This document shows positions 1-9,080 of a DNA stretch of 64,000 nucleotides, piece after piece. Below the pieces are notes generated by a model. That model was not told the DNA's origin and ran no database searches. It worked only from the letters and a program-made list of their open reading frames with translations. The position numbers and the translations under genes were made by a program. Position 1 is the stretch's first letter. Each line of letters starts with the position of its first letter. The stretch is taken from NCBI RefSeq assembly GCF_006965485.1, contig NZ_CP041360.1:5188501-5252500 (forward strand), written 5' to 3'. Source of the DNA: Spirosoma sp. KCTC 42546. Lineage in GTDB: Bacteria > Bacteroidota > Bacteroidia > Cytophagales > Spirosomataceae.

Positions 1-1
1 T

Positions 2-109
2 GCCCATGAGCTAACAATAACTAACTATCGTCTTGCCGTTTGGTCGGTATTGAGTCCCTACTTTACCACAAAAGGTATGCTGGAGTTTAAGCATCTCAAT
101 TCTCAATAA
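2..109 (+). CDS. C-terminal tail of a gene running in from the left edge (tentative)
   Basis: An open frame runs from the window edge to a TAA at 107-109 and would encode about 35 residues, including the segments LAVWSVLSPYF and KGMLEFKHL. It is immediately followed by a long hairpin at 122-190 that could end its transcript. No domain can be recognised in so short a piece, and the frame may be fortuitous; the flanking sequence to the left would decide. Confidence 0.3.
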   Translation, partial: AHELTITNYRLAVWSVLSPYFTTKGMLEFKHLNSQ

Positions 110-121
110 CTAGCATTCAGG

Positions 122-190
122 GTGTTTAAAGAAAGGGCGACATACGCCATATCTGGGAGATATGGCGTATGTCGCCCTTTCTTTAAACAC
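122..190. repeat. 69-bp near-perfect palindrome (33-bp arms, 3-nt loop)
   Basis: Arms 122-154 and 158-190 are exactly complementary around the loop GGG. The innermost part is CCATATCT-GGG-AGATATGG. A second palindrome at 42726-42804 has the same core around a different loop but mostly different outer arms. Here it lies 12 bp after a stop codon, so it could act as a transcription terminator. Confidence 0.85.
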
Positions 191-537
191 GGTTAAGACA
201 CCCCACAACTCATCCAGTAACAAGTCACGAATGCACCAGTATTTTTACTCAGTTTTCTCCTCCTGCTACACGCATTTTCCTTGACATTCACCTGTATACA
301 AACAAAACTGGTTCAGGGGCTGTCTTACCAATCTGTTACCAGTATTTATAGAAGATAACGAAGATTATATTTGAATTAAGGGGTTATTAAAAATTATATT
401 CTCCCTGCATACCCATTCATAAAATCCAATAAATTATATTGACTTCAGATCTGATCTATATCCATTGGCTCAGTTTTCAGGCAAAATCAAACACCCCTAA
501 ACTAACTCGTACAAAATCCCCAATCAATCCATCAACA
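191..537. other. Intergenic region upstream of the first M14 peptidase
   Basis: AT-rich non-coding stretch after the palindrome. I see no RNA gene, repeat or convincing ORF; it presumably carries the promoter of the peptidase gene at 538. A frame extends upstream to a TTG at 439, but the residues it adds precede a clear signal peptide and are unlikely to be translated. Confidence 0.5.
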
Positions 538-3363
538 ATGCGTTATTCTACTTATTCATTCCTGGTTATGCTGCTGGTCAGTTTGAGCACAGCAATGGCT
601 CAGACACTCCCCTCTCCCAAGGAACATTTCGGGTTCGACATCGGCGATGATTACCAGCTCGCGACCTACACCCAAACCGAAGCCTACGTTAAGAAGGTAG
701 CTGCTGCTTCTGACCGGACCAAACTGATGGACATCGGCCTGACCGAAGAAGGTCGTCATCAGTTCATGCTGATCGTTTCGTCGCCAGCAAACTTAAAAAA
801 CCTGGCGCGCTACCAGGAGATTTCGCAGAAAATGGCCCGTGCAGAAGGTCTCTCCGATGATCAGGCGCGTACGCTGGCGAATGAAGGCAAAGCCGTTGTC
901 TGGATTGACGGTGGTCTGCACGCAACCGAAACCGTTGGTACGCATCAGCTCATCGAAACCATCTATCAACTGGTGAGCCGCAAGGACTCCGAAACCATGC
1001 GCATTCTGGATAATACCATTATCCTGCTGACGCACGCCAACCCCGACGGACAGGAAATCGTATCGAACTGGTACATGCGCGAACCTAAACCAGAAAAACG
1101 GTCGCTGGATAACCTGCCCCGTTTGTATGAGAAATACGCTGGTCACGACAACAACCGCGATTTCTTTATCATGAACCTGAAGGAAACCCAAAACATTGGC
1201 CGTCAATTGTTTGTCGAGTGGTTTCCGCAGATCATGTATAACCACCACCAGGCGGGCCCAGCGGGTTCTGTACTGGCGGGTCCTCCTTACCGCGATCCGT
1301 TCAACTACGTTTTTGATCCGTTGATGGTAACGGGTATTGATGCACTGGGTGCCGCGATGATCAACCGGATGAATGTTGAGAACAAACCAGGCTATACTCG
1401 TTTGGGTGGTTCTGTATTCTCGACCTGGTACAACGGTGGTCTGCGCACAACGACGCACTTCCACAACATGATCGGGTTGCTTACCGAAATCATCGGGAAT
1501 CCAACGCCCGAAGAGGTTCCTCTGGTCCCTAGCCGCCTGATCCCTAACGGAAATACGCCGTTCCCGGTTACTCCCCAAAAATGGCATTTCAAACAGTCGA
1601 TCGAGTATTCGGTATCACTCAACTACGCGGTACTGAACTATGCCTCCCGCTATCGCGACGAATTGTTGTTCAACATCTATAAGATGGGTAAAAACTCCAT
1701 CGACCGGGGCAGCAAAGATTACTGGGGCCTTTCGCCAAAGAAAATCGACGCGATCAACCACGCGTTTCAGACAGACCCGAAGAAACCAACCTCTACGTCT
1801 GCAAACGCGGCTCTGGCACAATACGGATTTATTCCGCGCGGAGGGGGCATGCCGGTTAAATACTTCGATACGATCATGAAGGCCCCTGTCCTGCGCGATC
1901 CTCGTGGGTTCATCATTCCAGCCAATCAACCTGATTTCGCAACGGCCGTTAAGTTTGTCAATGCGTTGATCCGCACCGGTATCCAGATTCAGCAAGCCAC
2001 CGCCGACTTTACAGTAGCGGGCAAAAAGTACCCTGCCGGTTCGTACGTCGTGAAAGCCGATCAGGCATTCCGTCCGCACTTGCTCGACATGTTCGAACCA
2101 CAGGATCACCCGAACGATTTCCAGTATCCAGGTGGCCCTCCGGTTCGTCCGTATGATGCAGCTGGCTGGACACTGGCGTACACCATGAATGTTCAGTTCG
2201 ACCGTATTTTAGATGCGTTCGATGGTCCCTTCAAGAAACTACCCTATGGCGAACTTCAGTCGCCGACGGGCCACGTAACGGGAACGGCGGGGGGAGGCTA
2301 TCTGCTCAGTGCCAAAGCCAACAACTCCTTCATCGCCGTCAATGACCTGCTGGCCTCGGGTGTCGATGTATTCCGTCTGCCCAATGGTGTGGGGGGGAAA
2401 TCGACGGTCGAGTCGGGTGCGTTTTTTGTGCCCGCTTCAGCCAAAGCGAAATCATTGCTAGACAAGTCGGCAAAAGATCTGGGTATCGAAGTAACGGGCG
2501 TTGCTAAAAAACCAACCACCTCGATGACCAAAGTGTCGCCCATGCGAATTGCCTTGTGGGATACCTACGGTGGGTCGATGCCCTCAGGCTGGGTACGCTT
2601 CCTGATGGAACAGTACCACTTCCCAATGAAAGTGATTTATCCTGCCGATATCGATGCGGGTGATTTAAAGAAGAAGTTTGATGTCATCATATTCGTAACA
2701 CGGGCTATTCCACCCGCTACGGGCGCCGATAACGACATTTTCAGAGGTCTGGAACGTGAGCCAAAAGAAGAAAGCACACCGGCTGAATACCGTCCGTGGT
2801 TAGGCAAAATCACGGCGACCAAGTCAATCCCACAAATCAAAGCCTTCCTGGAAGCGGGTGGATCGGTGGTAACGATTGGCACCAGCACCAACCTGGCTTA
2901 CCACCTGAAATTACCCGTTAAAAACGCCCTGACCGAAATGACCGCTGCGGGTACGGAGCGTCCTTTGCCAAACGAGAAATACTACATTCCAGGTAGTGTT
3001 CTGCGCGTAAATCTGGACTCGACTCAACACGCCACCTGGGGTATGCCTACACTGACCGACGTCTATTTCGATGCGAGTCCGGTGTTTAAAATTGCGCCTG
3101 AAGCCATCGCCAAAGGCATTGTGACCCCACTCGCCTGGTTTGACACCAACAAGCCGCTTCGTAGTGGCTGGGCCTGGGGACAATCGTATCTGCAGGATGG
3201 CGTAGCCGCCTTTATGGCACCTGTTGGATCGGGCAAGTTCTATGCGTTCGGACCCGAAATCACCTTCCGGGCACAGGCACAAGGCACTTTCAAACTGCTC
3301 TTCAACCAGCTTTACGGCTCCGGCAAGAGCGGATCGCAAGGCAGCGATGTTGTTAGCGAGTAA
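538..3363 (+). CDS. Secreted M14-family zinc carboxypeptidase, copy 1
   Basis: A 941-residue exported protein starting at ATG 538; a hydrophobic signal peptide (LVMLLVSLSTAMAQ) ends near residue 21. The M14 zinc site is visible as HxxE in GLHATETVG (H128, E131), with the third histidine in YNHHQ near residue 236 and a conserved HDNNRDFF segment near 203-210. The long C-terminal half (from about residue 500) is not part of the peptidase fold as I recognise it; it contains IALWDTYGGSMPSGW and resembles a glutamine-amidotransferase-like domain seen in large Bacteroidota M14 proteins. It probably hydrolyses peptides in the periplasm or outside the cell. A close paralogue follows at 3686. Specificity cannot be read from the sequence. 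Confidence 0.88.
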   Translation: MRYSTYSFLVMLLVSLSTAMAQTLPSPKEHFGFDIGDDYQLATYTQTEAYVKKVAAASDRTKLMDIGLTEEGRHQFMLIVSSPANLKNLARYQEISQKMARAEGLSDDQARTLANEGKAVVWIDGGLHATETVGTHQLIETIYQLVSRKDSETMRILDNTIILLTHANPDGQEIVSNWYMREPKPEKRSLDNLPRLYEKYAGHDNNRDFFIMNLKETQNIGRQLFVEWFPQIMYNHHQAGPAGSVLAGPPYRDPFNYVFDPLMVTGIDALGAAMINRMNVENKPGYTRLGGSVFSTWYNGGLRTTTHFHNMIGLLTEIIGNPTPEEVPLVPSRLIPNGNTPFPVTPQKWHFKQSIEYSVSLNYAVLNYASRYRDELLFNIYKMGKNSIDRGSKDYWGLSPKKIDAINHAFQTDPKKPTSTSANAALAQYGFIPRGGGMPVKYFDTIMKAPVLRDPRGFIIPANQPDFATAVKFVNALIRTGIQIQQATADFTVAGKKYPAGSYVVKADQAFRPHLLDMFEPQDHPNDFQYPGGPPVRPYDAAGWTLAYTMNVQFDRILDAFDGPFKKLPYGELQSPTGHVTGTAGGGYLLSAKANNSFIAVNDLLASGVDVFRLPNGVGGKSTVESGAFFVPASAKAKSLLDKSAKDLGIEVTGVAKKPTTSMTKVSPMRIALWDTYGGSMPSGWVRFLMEQYHFPMKVIYPADIDAGDLKKKFDVIIFVTRAIPPATGADNDIFRGLEREPKEESTPAEYRPWLGKITATKSIPQIKAFLEAGGSVVTIGTSTNLAYHLKLPVKNALTEMTAAGTERPLPNEKYYIPGSVLRVNLDSTQHATWGMPTLTDVYFDASPVFKIAPEAIAKGIVTPLAWFDTNKPLRSGWAWGQSYLQDGVAAFMAPVGSGKFYAFGPEITFRAQAQGTFKLLFNQLYGSGKSGSQGSDVVSE

Positions 3364-3483
3364 GTACTCGCTGAACTAAAGAAAATTACACTTCCTCAAT
3401 AACTAAAAACTGGTAACCGCGTCCGGTGTCACACTCAATTCAGATGTGGTGCAGGGCGCGGTTTACTTTTGATGGCGCCGTGG

Positions 3484-3505
3484 TGTCGGTTTCTTAAAAC
3501 CGACA
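3484..3505. repeat. 22-bp hairpin of the TGTCRGGTT family
   Basis: TGTCGGTTT-CTTA-AAACCGACA, a 9-bp stem with a 4-nt loop, directly abutting the 123-bp inverted-repeat element. The same 22-bp hairpin design recurs near 20052, 20131, 46044, 46125 and 50174, with stem bases that change in pairs. A damaged version is at about 6588-6606. Confidence 0.8.
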
Positions 3506-3636
3506 CACCGTTCTCGCTTGGCTTCGCCGAGAGAGGTCTATTTTTTAACGGCCTCTGGCCGGTGACGTATAGCAAAAACGGGCCAGAGGCCCTTGAAAAA
3601 ATAATCCTCACTCGGCGAAGCCAAGCGAGAACGGTG
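3506..3636. repeat. 123-bp inverted-repeat (MITE/REP-like) element, copy A
   Basis: The core 3510-3632 is bounded by inverted ends of about 25 bp (outer bases CACCGTTCTCGC and GCGAGAACGGTG; inner part CTTGGCTTCGCCGAG). Inside is a second inverted pair, GGCCTCTGGCC and GGGCCAGAGGCC. The reverse complement of the whole core recurs at 27345-27467 with the same length. No ORF is carried, so any movement would need a transposase supplied elsewhere. Confidence 0.9.
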
Positions 3637-3685
3637 CACGAATGAAGACGTTCGCGCCATCGCATTACCTAACACTTCCTCCATC

Positions 3686-6496
3686 ATGACCAGACTTTTC
3701 CAACTCCTTAGCCTGCTCCTGCTGCTCAGCCGAATAGCGGGGCAGGCGCAGACAATCCCGTCGCCCAAAGAGCATTTCGGATTTAACATCGGCGACGATT
3801 ATCAGCTATCAAACTACACGCAGACTGAGGCCTATTTCAAGAAACTGGCGGCTTCGGATCGGACTAAGCTGGTCGATATTGGCCTGACGGCAGAAGGTCG
3901 GCATCAGTACATGCTGATCGTTACCTCGCCTGATAATCAGAAAAAACTGGCTCGCTATAAGGAAATTTCCCAGCAGCTTGCCCACGCTGAAGGGCTCTCT
4001 GAGGAGCAGGCACGGGCGCTGGCTAACGAGGGGAAAGCCGTTGTCTGGATTGACGGTGGATTGCATTCTACGGAAACTGTAGGCACCATGCAGCTCATTG
4101 AAACGGCCTGGCAACTGGTAAGCCGCAAAGATCCCGAAACGTTGCGCATTCTGGACAACGTCGTTATTCTGCTGACCCACGCCAACCCCGATGGGCATGA
4201 ACTCGTTGGCAATTGGTACATGCGCGAGTCGAACCCAGAAAAACGTTCGCAGGAGTTTCTGCCGAAACTGTACCAGAAGTACATCGGACACGATAACAAC
4301 CGCGACTTCTTCATCATGAATCAGCGAGAAACCCAAAACATTGGTCGTCAGCTATTTGTCGAGTGGATTCCGCAAATTCTGTATAATCACCACCAGCGCG
4401 GGCCAACCGGAACCGTACTGGCGGGCCCTCCCCTGCGTGACCCCTTCAACTATGTGCTCGATCCGCTGACGGTAACGGGTATGGATGCGCTGGGATCGGC
4501 CATGATCAATCGGTTAAACACGGAAAATAAACCGGGTTATACGCGACTGACAGGTACGCCCTACTCGAACTGGTTCAATGGAGGATTGCGCTCCACGACG
4601 CTCTTTCATAACATGATTGGCTTGTTGACGGAGATCATTGGCAACCCAACGCCGGAGACCATTCCGCTGGTACCTGACCGATTGATTCCCAATGTGAATT
4701 CGCCTTTTCCAATAACCCCCCAGCCCTGGCATTTCAAACAATCCATCGACTATTCGCTATCGCTCAACTACGCCGTACTGGATTATGCCGCCCGCCAGCG
4801 GGATCAACTGCTGTATGGAATCTATCGGATGGGCAAAAACTCTATCGAGCGGGGAAGCAAAGATGCCTGGACCCTCTATCCAAAACGAATTAATTCCATT
4901 ACCCCGAGCTATCAGACCGACCAACGCAAAAGCAGCCCCGCCGGTAGAGGGGCCAGCGAGCTATCCTCGCGCGTCAGTGAAATCCCGACAGCTTATTACG
5001 ATACCCTTGTAAAGGGGCCGCTGTTACGCGATCCTCGTGGATTTATTATTCCCGCCAATCAACCTGATTTCGCCACGGCCGTTACGTTCATCAACGCCCT
5101 GATCAAAAATGGCATCCAAGTCCAGCAAGCCACCACCGACTTTACGGTAGCGGGGAAGAACTATCCGGGTGGTTCGTACGTGGTAAAAACGGATCAGGCC
5201 TTCCGCCCGCACGTCCTCGACATGTTTGAGCCCCAGGATTACCCCAACGATTTCCAGTATCCGGGTGGCCCTCCGGTTCGTCCGTATGATGCAGCTGGCT
5301 GGACACTGGCGTATACCATGAACGTCAAATTCGATCGGGTACTGGATGGCTTCGATGGGCCGTTCAGGAAGCTGCCCATCGGTGAACGTCAATCACCAGC
5401 AGGGCACATTACGGGAACGGCGGGTGGCGGTTATATCCTCAGTGCCAAAGCCAACAACTCATTCATCGCCGTCAATGACCTGCTGGCTTCGGGTGTCGAT
5501 GTATTCCGTCTGCCCAATGGTGTGGGGGGTAAATCAACGGTCGAGTCGGGGGCGTTCTTTGTGCCTGTTTCAGCCAAAGCCAAGTCGCTGTTAGACAAAT
5601 CGGCGAAAGATCTGGGCCTTGAAGTAACGGGCGTTGCCAAAAAGCCAACGAGTTCGATGACGAAAGTATCGCCCATGCGGATTGCGTTGTGGGATACTTA
5701 CGGCGGTTCGATGCCATCCGGTTGGGTGCGTTGGTTGATGGAACAATACCATTTCCCCATGAACGTCATCTTCCCGCAGGAAATCGACGCTGGTGAGTTG
5801 AAGCAAAAATTCGATGTGATCGTGTTTGTGAGTCAGGCCATTCCAGCCGTTAGTCGGGAGAATGAACCGTCGGGTTTTAGTGCCCGACGAGAACCAAAAC
5901 CCGACGAGATACCAGCGGAGTATCGCCCCTGGCTAGGTCGGATCAGCGCGGCCAAATCCATTCCGCAACTCAAGACCTTCCTGGAAGCGGGTGGAACAGT
6001 AGTTACTATTGGTAGTAGCACCAATCTGGCGTATCACTTAAAATTGCCGGTTAAAAACGCGCTGACCGAAATGACCAGCGCTGGGCAGGAACGGCCCTTG
6101 CCAAACGAAAAATTCTACATTCCGGGCAGTGTTTTGCGGGTCCGTTTAGATTCGACTCAGCACGCTACCTGGGGCATGTCCACGCTGACCGATGTGTATT
6201 TCGATGCCAGTCCAGTGTTCAAAATTGCGCCTGAAGCCATTGCTAAAGGCATCGTGACTCCACTCGCCTGGTTTGACACCAGCAAGCCCTTACGCAGTGG
6301 CTGGGCCTGGGGACAATCGTATTTGCAGGATGGTGTGGCGGCCTTCATGGCACCCGTGGGTGCGGGTCGATTCTATGCGTTCGGTCCTGAAATCACCTTT
6401 CGTGGGCAAACCCAGGGCACCTTTAAATTACTCTTCAACCAGTTGTACAGCATTGGCAAAGCGGGTCCGCAAAGTGGCCAGGCTGTAAGTGAGTGA
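3686..6496 (+). CDS. Secreted M14-family zinc carboxypeptidase, copy 2
   Basis: A 936-residue paralogue of the protein at 538, alignable over its full length and nearly identical in long blocks such as RDPRGFIIPANQPDFATAV and the C-terminal DVYFDASPVFKIAPEAIAKG. It has its own signal peptide (LLSLLLLLSRIAGQAQ) and keeps HxxE (GLHSTETVG), HDNNRDFF and the YNHHQ histidines, so both copies should be active. The main divergence is a replaced stretch around residues 410-435 between the two halves. The 322-bp gap from copy 1 holds the 123-bp repeat. This is tandem duplication followed by modest divergence; the two may differ in substrate preference or expression. Confidence 0.88.
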   Translation: MTRLFQLLSLLLLLSRIAGQAQTIPSPKEHFGFNIGDDYQLSNYTQTEAYFKKLAASDRTKLVDIGLTAEGRHQYMLIVTSPDNQKKLARYKEISQQLAHAEGLSEEQARALANEGKAVVWIDGGLHSTETVGTMQLIETAWQLVSRKDPETLRILDNVVILLTHANPDGHELVGNWYMRESNPEKRSQEFLPKLYQKYIGHDNNRDFFIMNQRETQNIGRQLFVEWIPQILYNHHQRGPTGTVLAGPPLRDPFNYVLDPLTVTGMDALGSAMINRLNTENKPGYTRLTGTPYSNWFNGGLRSTTLFHNMIGLLTEIIGNPTPETIPLVPDRLIPNVNSPFPITPQPWHFKQSIDYSLSLNYAVLDYAARQRDQLLYGIYRMGKNSIERGSKDAWTLYPKRINSITPSYQTDQRKSSPAGRGASELSSRVSEIPTAYYDTLVKGPLLRDPRGFIIPANQPDFATAVTFINALIKNGIQVQQATTDFTVAGKNYPGGSYVVKTDQAFRPHVLDMFEPQDYPNDFQYPGGPPVRPYDAAGWTLAYTMNVKFDRVLDGFDGPFRKLPIGERQSPAGHITGTAGGGYILSAKANNSFIAVNDLLASGVDVFRLPNGVGGKSTVESGAFFVPVSAKAKSLLDKSAKDLGLEVTGVAKKPTSSMTKVSPMRIALWDTYGGSMPSGWVRWLMEQYHFPMNVIFPQEIDAGELKQKFDVIVFVSQAIPAVSRENEPSGFSARREPKPDEIPAEYRPWLGRISAAKSIPQLKTFLEAGGTVVTIGSSTNLAYHLKLPVKNALTEMTSAGQERPLPNEKFYIPGSVLRVRLDSTQHATWGMSTLTDVYFDASPVFKIAPEAIAKGIVTPLAWFDTSKPLRSGWAWGQSYLQDGVAAFMAPVGAGRFYAFGPEITFRGQTQGTFKLLFNQLYSIGKAGPQSGQAVSE

Positions 6497-6587
6497 TGTA
6501 CTGACAATCAGGCGAATCTGAAAAATTCCGGTAAACATATAATCGACATAGATGCTTATCTGTTTGCCGGAATTTTTGCGCCATAGT

Positions 6588-6630
6588 GTCGGTTTTAAGA
6601 AACCGTTCCGCCGTTCTCGCTTGGCTATTT
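6588..6630. repeat. Decayed copies of two intergenic repeats
   Basis: A broken TGTCGG...AAACCG hairpin is followed by CCGTTCTCGCTTGGCT, which equals the left end of the 123-bp element and then stops matching. It has the same order as at 3484-3525, so this is probably a truncated relic of the same composite downstream of the second duplicate gene. Confidence 0.6.
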
Positions 6631-6703
6631 TGTAAAAACCAATATAGCATTTATTAGAAAGCCCTAACACACAGATACCACTGAAAGTCCTCAAACAACC
6701 CTA

Positions 6704-7066
6704 ATGGAAATCAAACTACACCAACGAAACGAACTTAACATTCCTGAAGTGATTTCAGAATCTATTGTCATTGATAATACTCAGGACGCGGTCGATTTGT
6801 TAGGCAATATATATTACCAGGGTTTTGACAATATCATTGTTCATCAGAAAAACATCACGCCAGATTTTTTTGATTTGAAAACGGGAATAGCGGGTGAAAT
6901 ACTTCAGAAATTCTCAAATTATCGAGTTCGTTTAGCCATAGTTGGCGATTTTAGTAGTTATTCGAGTAAAAGCATACAGGATTTTATGTTTGAAAGTAAT
7001 AAGCTCGGGCAAATTAACTTTGTCGAATCAGAAGCCGAAGCTATAGATCGGTTGTCAAAAAAATAA
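6704..7066 (+). CDS. DUF4180 domain-containing protein
   Basis: A 120-residue soluble protein with no signal peptide or membrane segment. The middle and C-terminal parts (FDLKTGIAGEILQKFSNYRV, then LAIVGDF and a run of SSYSSKS) match my recollection of the DUF4180 family, small cytoplasmic proteins of unknown function. It lies 20 bp before another small protein gene (7087) on the same strand, so the two are probably co-transcribed. No catalytic motif is obvious. Confidence 0.75.
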   Translation: MEIKLHQRNELNIPEVISESIVIDNTQDAVDLLGNIYYQGFDNIIVHQKNITPDFFDLKTGIAGEILQKFSNYRVRLAIVGDFSSYSSKSIQDFMFESNKLGQINFVESEAEAIDRLSKK

Positions 7067-7086
7067 CCCCTTATTCACTTACCGCC

Positions 7087-7500
7087 ATGAAATCCCACTT
7101 CGAGCTTAGCGATGAGTTGTTTGCCGAGCAATTCAAGTCCTGCCGGTTAGATCCAGCTATTTTCAGTCATGAGGCTCACTTGCGATTAGCCTGGATACAC
7201 ATACACCAATACGGTGTTGATACCGCAATCGAAACCATTTGCGAGCAGTTAGTGGCTTTCGTTGACGCACTCGGTGCACGCGATAAATACAATAAAACGC
7301 TGACGATTGCGGCCATCCGAGCTGTCAATCATTTTATGAACAAATCGGATGCGAATAACTTCTACGATTTCATCCAACAATTCCCCCGATTAAACTACAA
7401 TTTCAGGGAGTTGATTTCGGCTCACTATCAAGTGGATATCTACAAGTCTGAGCTTGCCAAACAGGAGTACCTGGAACCAGATTTATTACCCTTTTCGTAG
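7087..7500 (+). CDS. Conserved hypothetical protein, all-helical
   Basis: A 137-residue soluble protein, apparently mostly helical, with conserved-looking segments FSHEAHLRLAWIHI and RDKYNKTLTIAAIRAVNHF. I recognise it as a type seen in Bacteroidota genomes but cannot attach a function. The spaced histidines (HEAHLR, HIHQY, NHF) could bind a metal or ligand; that is speculation. It is probably in an operon with the DUF4180 gene. Its end faces the convergent histidine kinase gene, with a hairpin in between. Confidence 0.7.
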   Translation: MKSHFELSDELFAEQFKSCRLDPAIFSHEAHLRLAWIHIHQYGVDTAIETICEQLVAFVDALGARDKYNKTLTIAAIRAVNHFMNKSDANNFYDFIQQFPRLNYNFRELISAHYQVDIYKSELAKQEYLEPDLLPFS

Positions 7501-7504
7501 AGAT

Positions 7505-7583
7505 TTAACCACAGAGGCACGGAGAGCACAGAGTTAAAATAGAAGCTGTTTTAACTCTGTGCTCTCCGTGCCTCTGTGGTTAA
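7505..7583. terminator. Perfect 35-bp hairpin between convergent genes (TTAACCACAGAGGCACGG family)
   Basis: Arms 7505-7539 and 7549-7583 are exactly complementary with a 9-nt loop. They sit between the convergent ends at 7500 and 7596, so the hairpin can act as a bidirectional terminator. A 32-bp-arm relative lies at 19950-20028 and a single half-copy near 20168-20202, so it also belongs to a dispersed repeat family. Confidence 0.85.
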
Positions 7584-7595
7584 TAAATCCCTTCT

Positions 7596-9080
7596 TTACT
7601 TCACATAAACCGGCACCTCAAACGAAAAACAGATTTCTGTTTCGGATGGATGGCTGATACGTAGTTGGGAAGCGTGCAGGGTCAGAATCTTCATCACAAT
7701 GGCCAAACCCAGGCCTGAATTGGGTGGGCGCACGACGGTATCCACATTGTCGATCTGATTGATCGCTGATAAATAATCCTGAATGGCCGTTGGCAGAAGC
7801 CCCACCGAATTGCTTACCGATACAGTTACGAATTGCCCGTTGCTGGCCAACTGAAGCTGCACATGCCCGCCCTCCGGGGAATAATGAATGGCGTTTTCCA
7901 CTAAATTCTGCAAAACGTGCTCAACCATATTGATATCTGCATAACAAACCGACGGCACTTCACAATTGACGCAGGTAAAAGCAACACCTTTCTCCTGCGC
8001 CATTAGTCGAAAATTCGTGTAGGTTTCCGTGACCAGATCAGACAATAAAAATGGCTCTTTTTCGGGTTGCCGCTCTTTAGCCTCCAGTTTCGATAGCTCA
8101 AACAGTTCGTTTATCCGCCTGGTCAGTCGGTACGAACTTTGCAGAATTGCCCCTATATACTGTTTCTGAGTGGGATTGAGCGATGCATCCATATCCAGCG
8201 TTTCGGCATACCCGCGAATCGACGTCATGGGCGAGCGCAGATCGTGCGAGACATTCGCCACCAGATCGCGCCGGAGTTTTTCGGATGTTTGCAACTGGTC
8301 AAGACTTCGCGCCAACTGATCGGCCATGGTATTGAAAGCGTTGGCCAAGGGCTTCAAATCGCTGGTGGGTTTCAACTGGGTGCGGGCCGTTAAATCGCCA
8401 TCCCGAAATCGCATTACGGTTTTGATGATGTGCGTTAAGTCGCGGGTGAGTAAGTTGAATACCACGAAACCAACCACCAATGCCGCCAACAGCATAAACA
8501 ACGTTGTTTTAAGCCCCCATTCGAAGGCATAATCCTGAAGCAACTGCATCGACGTGGTGCCATAGCTCTCTCCTAGCAACACCACATACACATAGCCCTG
8601 CAAGCGTCCCTGATCACGTACTTCGGCTGCCGAAAACACCTGTTGTCCATCCGTCAGCTTTGGGTCATCGCCCTGAATAAACACCAGGCCTTTTGTCTGA
8701 ATAAACTGGCGTATGGGCTCCAGACTAATCTGGTGTCGTTTGATTTTTTCGGCAGGAGCCTCATACACCATCACTCGCCCAGTTGTGTCGAGCAGGTACA
8801 CTTCGGCGCTGGGGTTGGTGACCATCGCGTCGAAAAAGATGCGCTCGGTAGCTTTCTGGTTTACATGCATCCCAACAAAAGGCTGGGAAAATTTGGCAAT
8901 GTGCGTGGCCACCTCCCGGTTAAGTCGCTGGTGGGTGGCTTTGAAGTACCGAATCGCCACAAACCCGGTGAGTACACTATATCCAGCCACCAGCAGGAAC
9001 ACCAACAGCGACAGCAGAACCGCCAGCCGACCATAGGTCGCTGGATACAATCGGCTGGGTTTGACGTTTACTGCTGTCAT
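7596..9080 (-). CDS. Two-component sensor histidine kinase (HAMP type)
   Basis: A 494-residue inner-membrane kinase. The first membrane helix is at about residues 19-45, a periplasmic sensor region at 46-190, and the second helix at about 192-212. A HAMP linker, a HisKA domain with phospho-acceptor H279 in NVSHDLRSP, and an HATPase domain with N-box (LVENAIHYSPEGG) and G-box (NSGLGLAIV) follow. The start codon overlaps the stop of the upstream response regulator in an ATGA junction, so the pair is translationally coupled. The signal sensed is unknown. The MxKDx-repeat gene diverges from the operon and is a candidate target. Confidence 0.93.
   Translation of the reverse strand: MTAVNVKPSRLYPATYGRLAVLLSLLVFLLVAGYSVLTGFVAIRYFKATHQRLNREVATHIAKFSQPFVGMHVNQKATERIFFDAMVTNPSAEVYLLDTTGRVMVYEAPAEKIKRHQISLEPIRQFIQTKGLVFIQGDDPKLTDGQQVFSAAEVRDQGRLQGYVYVVLLGESYGTTSMQLLQDYAFEWGLKTTLFMLLAALVVGFVVFNLLTRDLTHIIKTVMRFRDGDLTARTQLKPTSDLKPLANAFNTMADQLARSLDQLQTSEKLRRDLVANVSHDLRSPMTSIRGYAETLDMDASLNPTQKQYIGAILQSSYRLTRRINELFELSKLEAKERQPEKEPFLLSDLVTETYTNFRLMAQEKGVAFTCVNCEVPSVCYADINMVEHVLQNLVENAIHYSPEGGHVQLQLASNGQFVTVSVSNSVGLLPTAIQDYLSAINQIDNVDTVVRPPNSGLGLAIVMKILTLHASQLRISHPSETEICFSFEVPVYVK

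Noticed and set aside
439..537. Upstream extension of the first M14 peptidase to a TTG codon
   Set aside because: The ATG at 538 directly begins a good signal peptide, as in the paralogue; the extension has no family support.
793..1587. Long minus-strand open frames inside the two M14 genes (for example 264 codons at 793-1587)
   Set aside because: They lie antisense to well-supported coding sequence, have low-complexity Arg/Val/His-rich composition and no recognisable domain; the same pattern recurs opposite most genes here.
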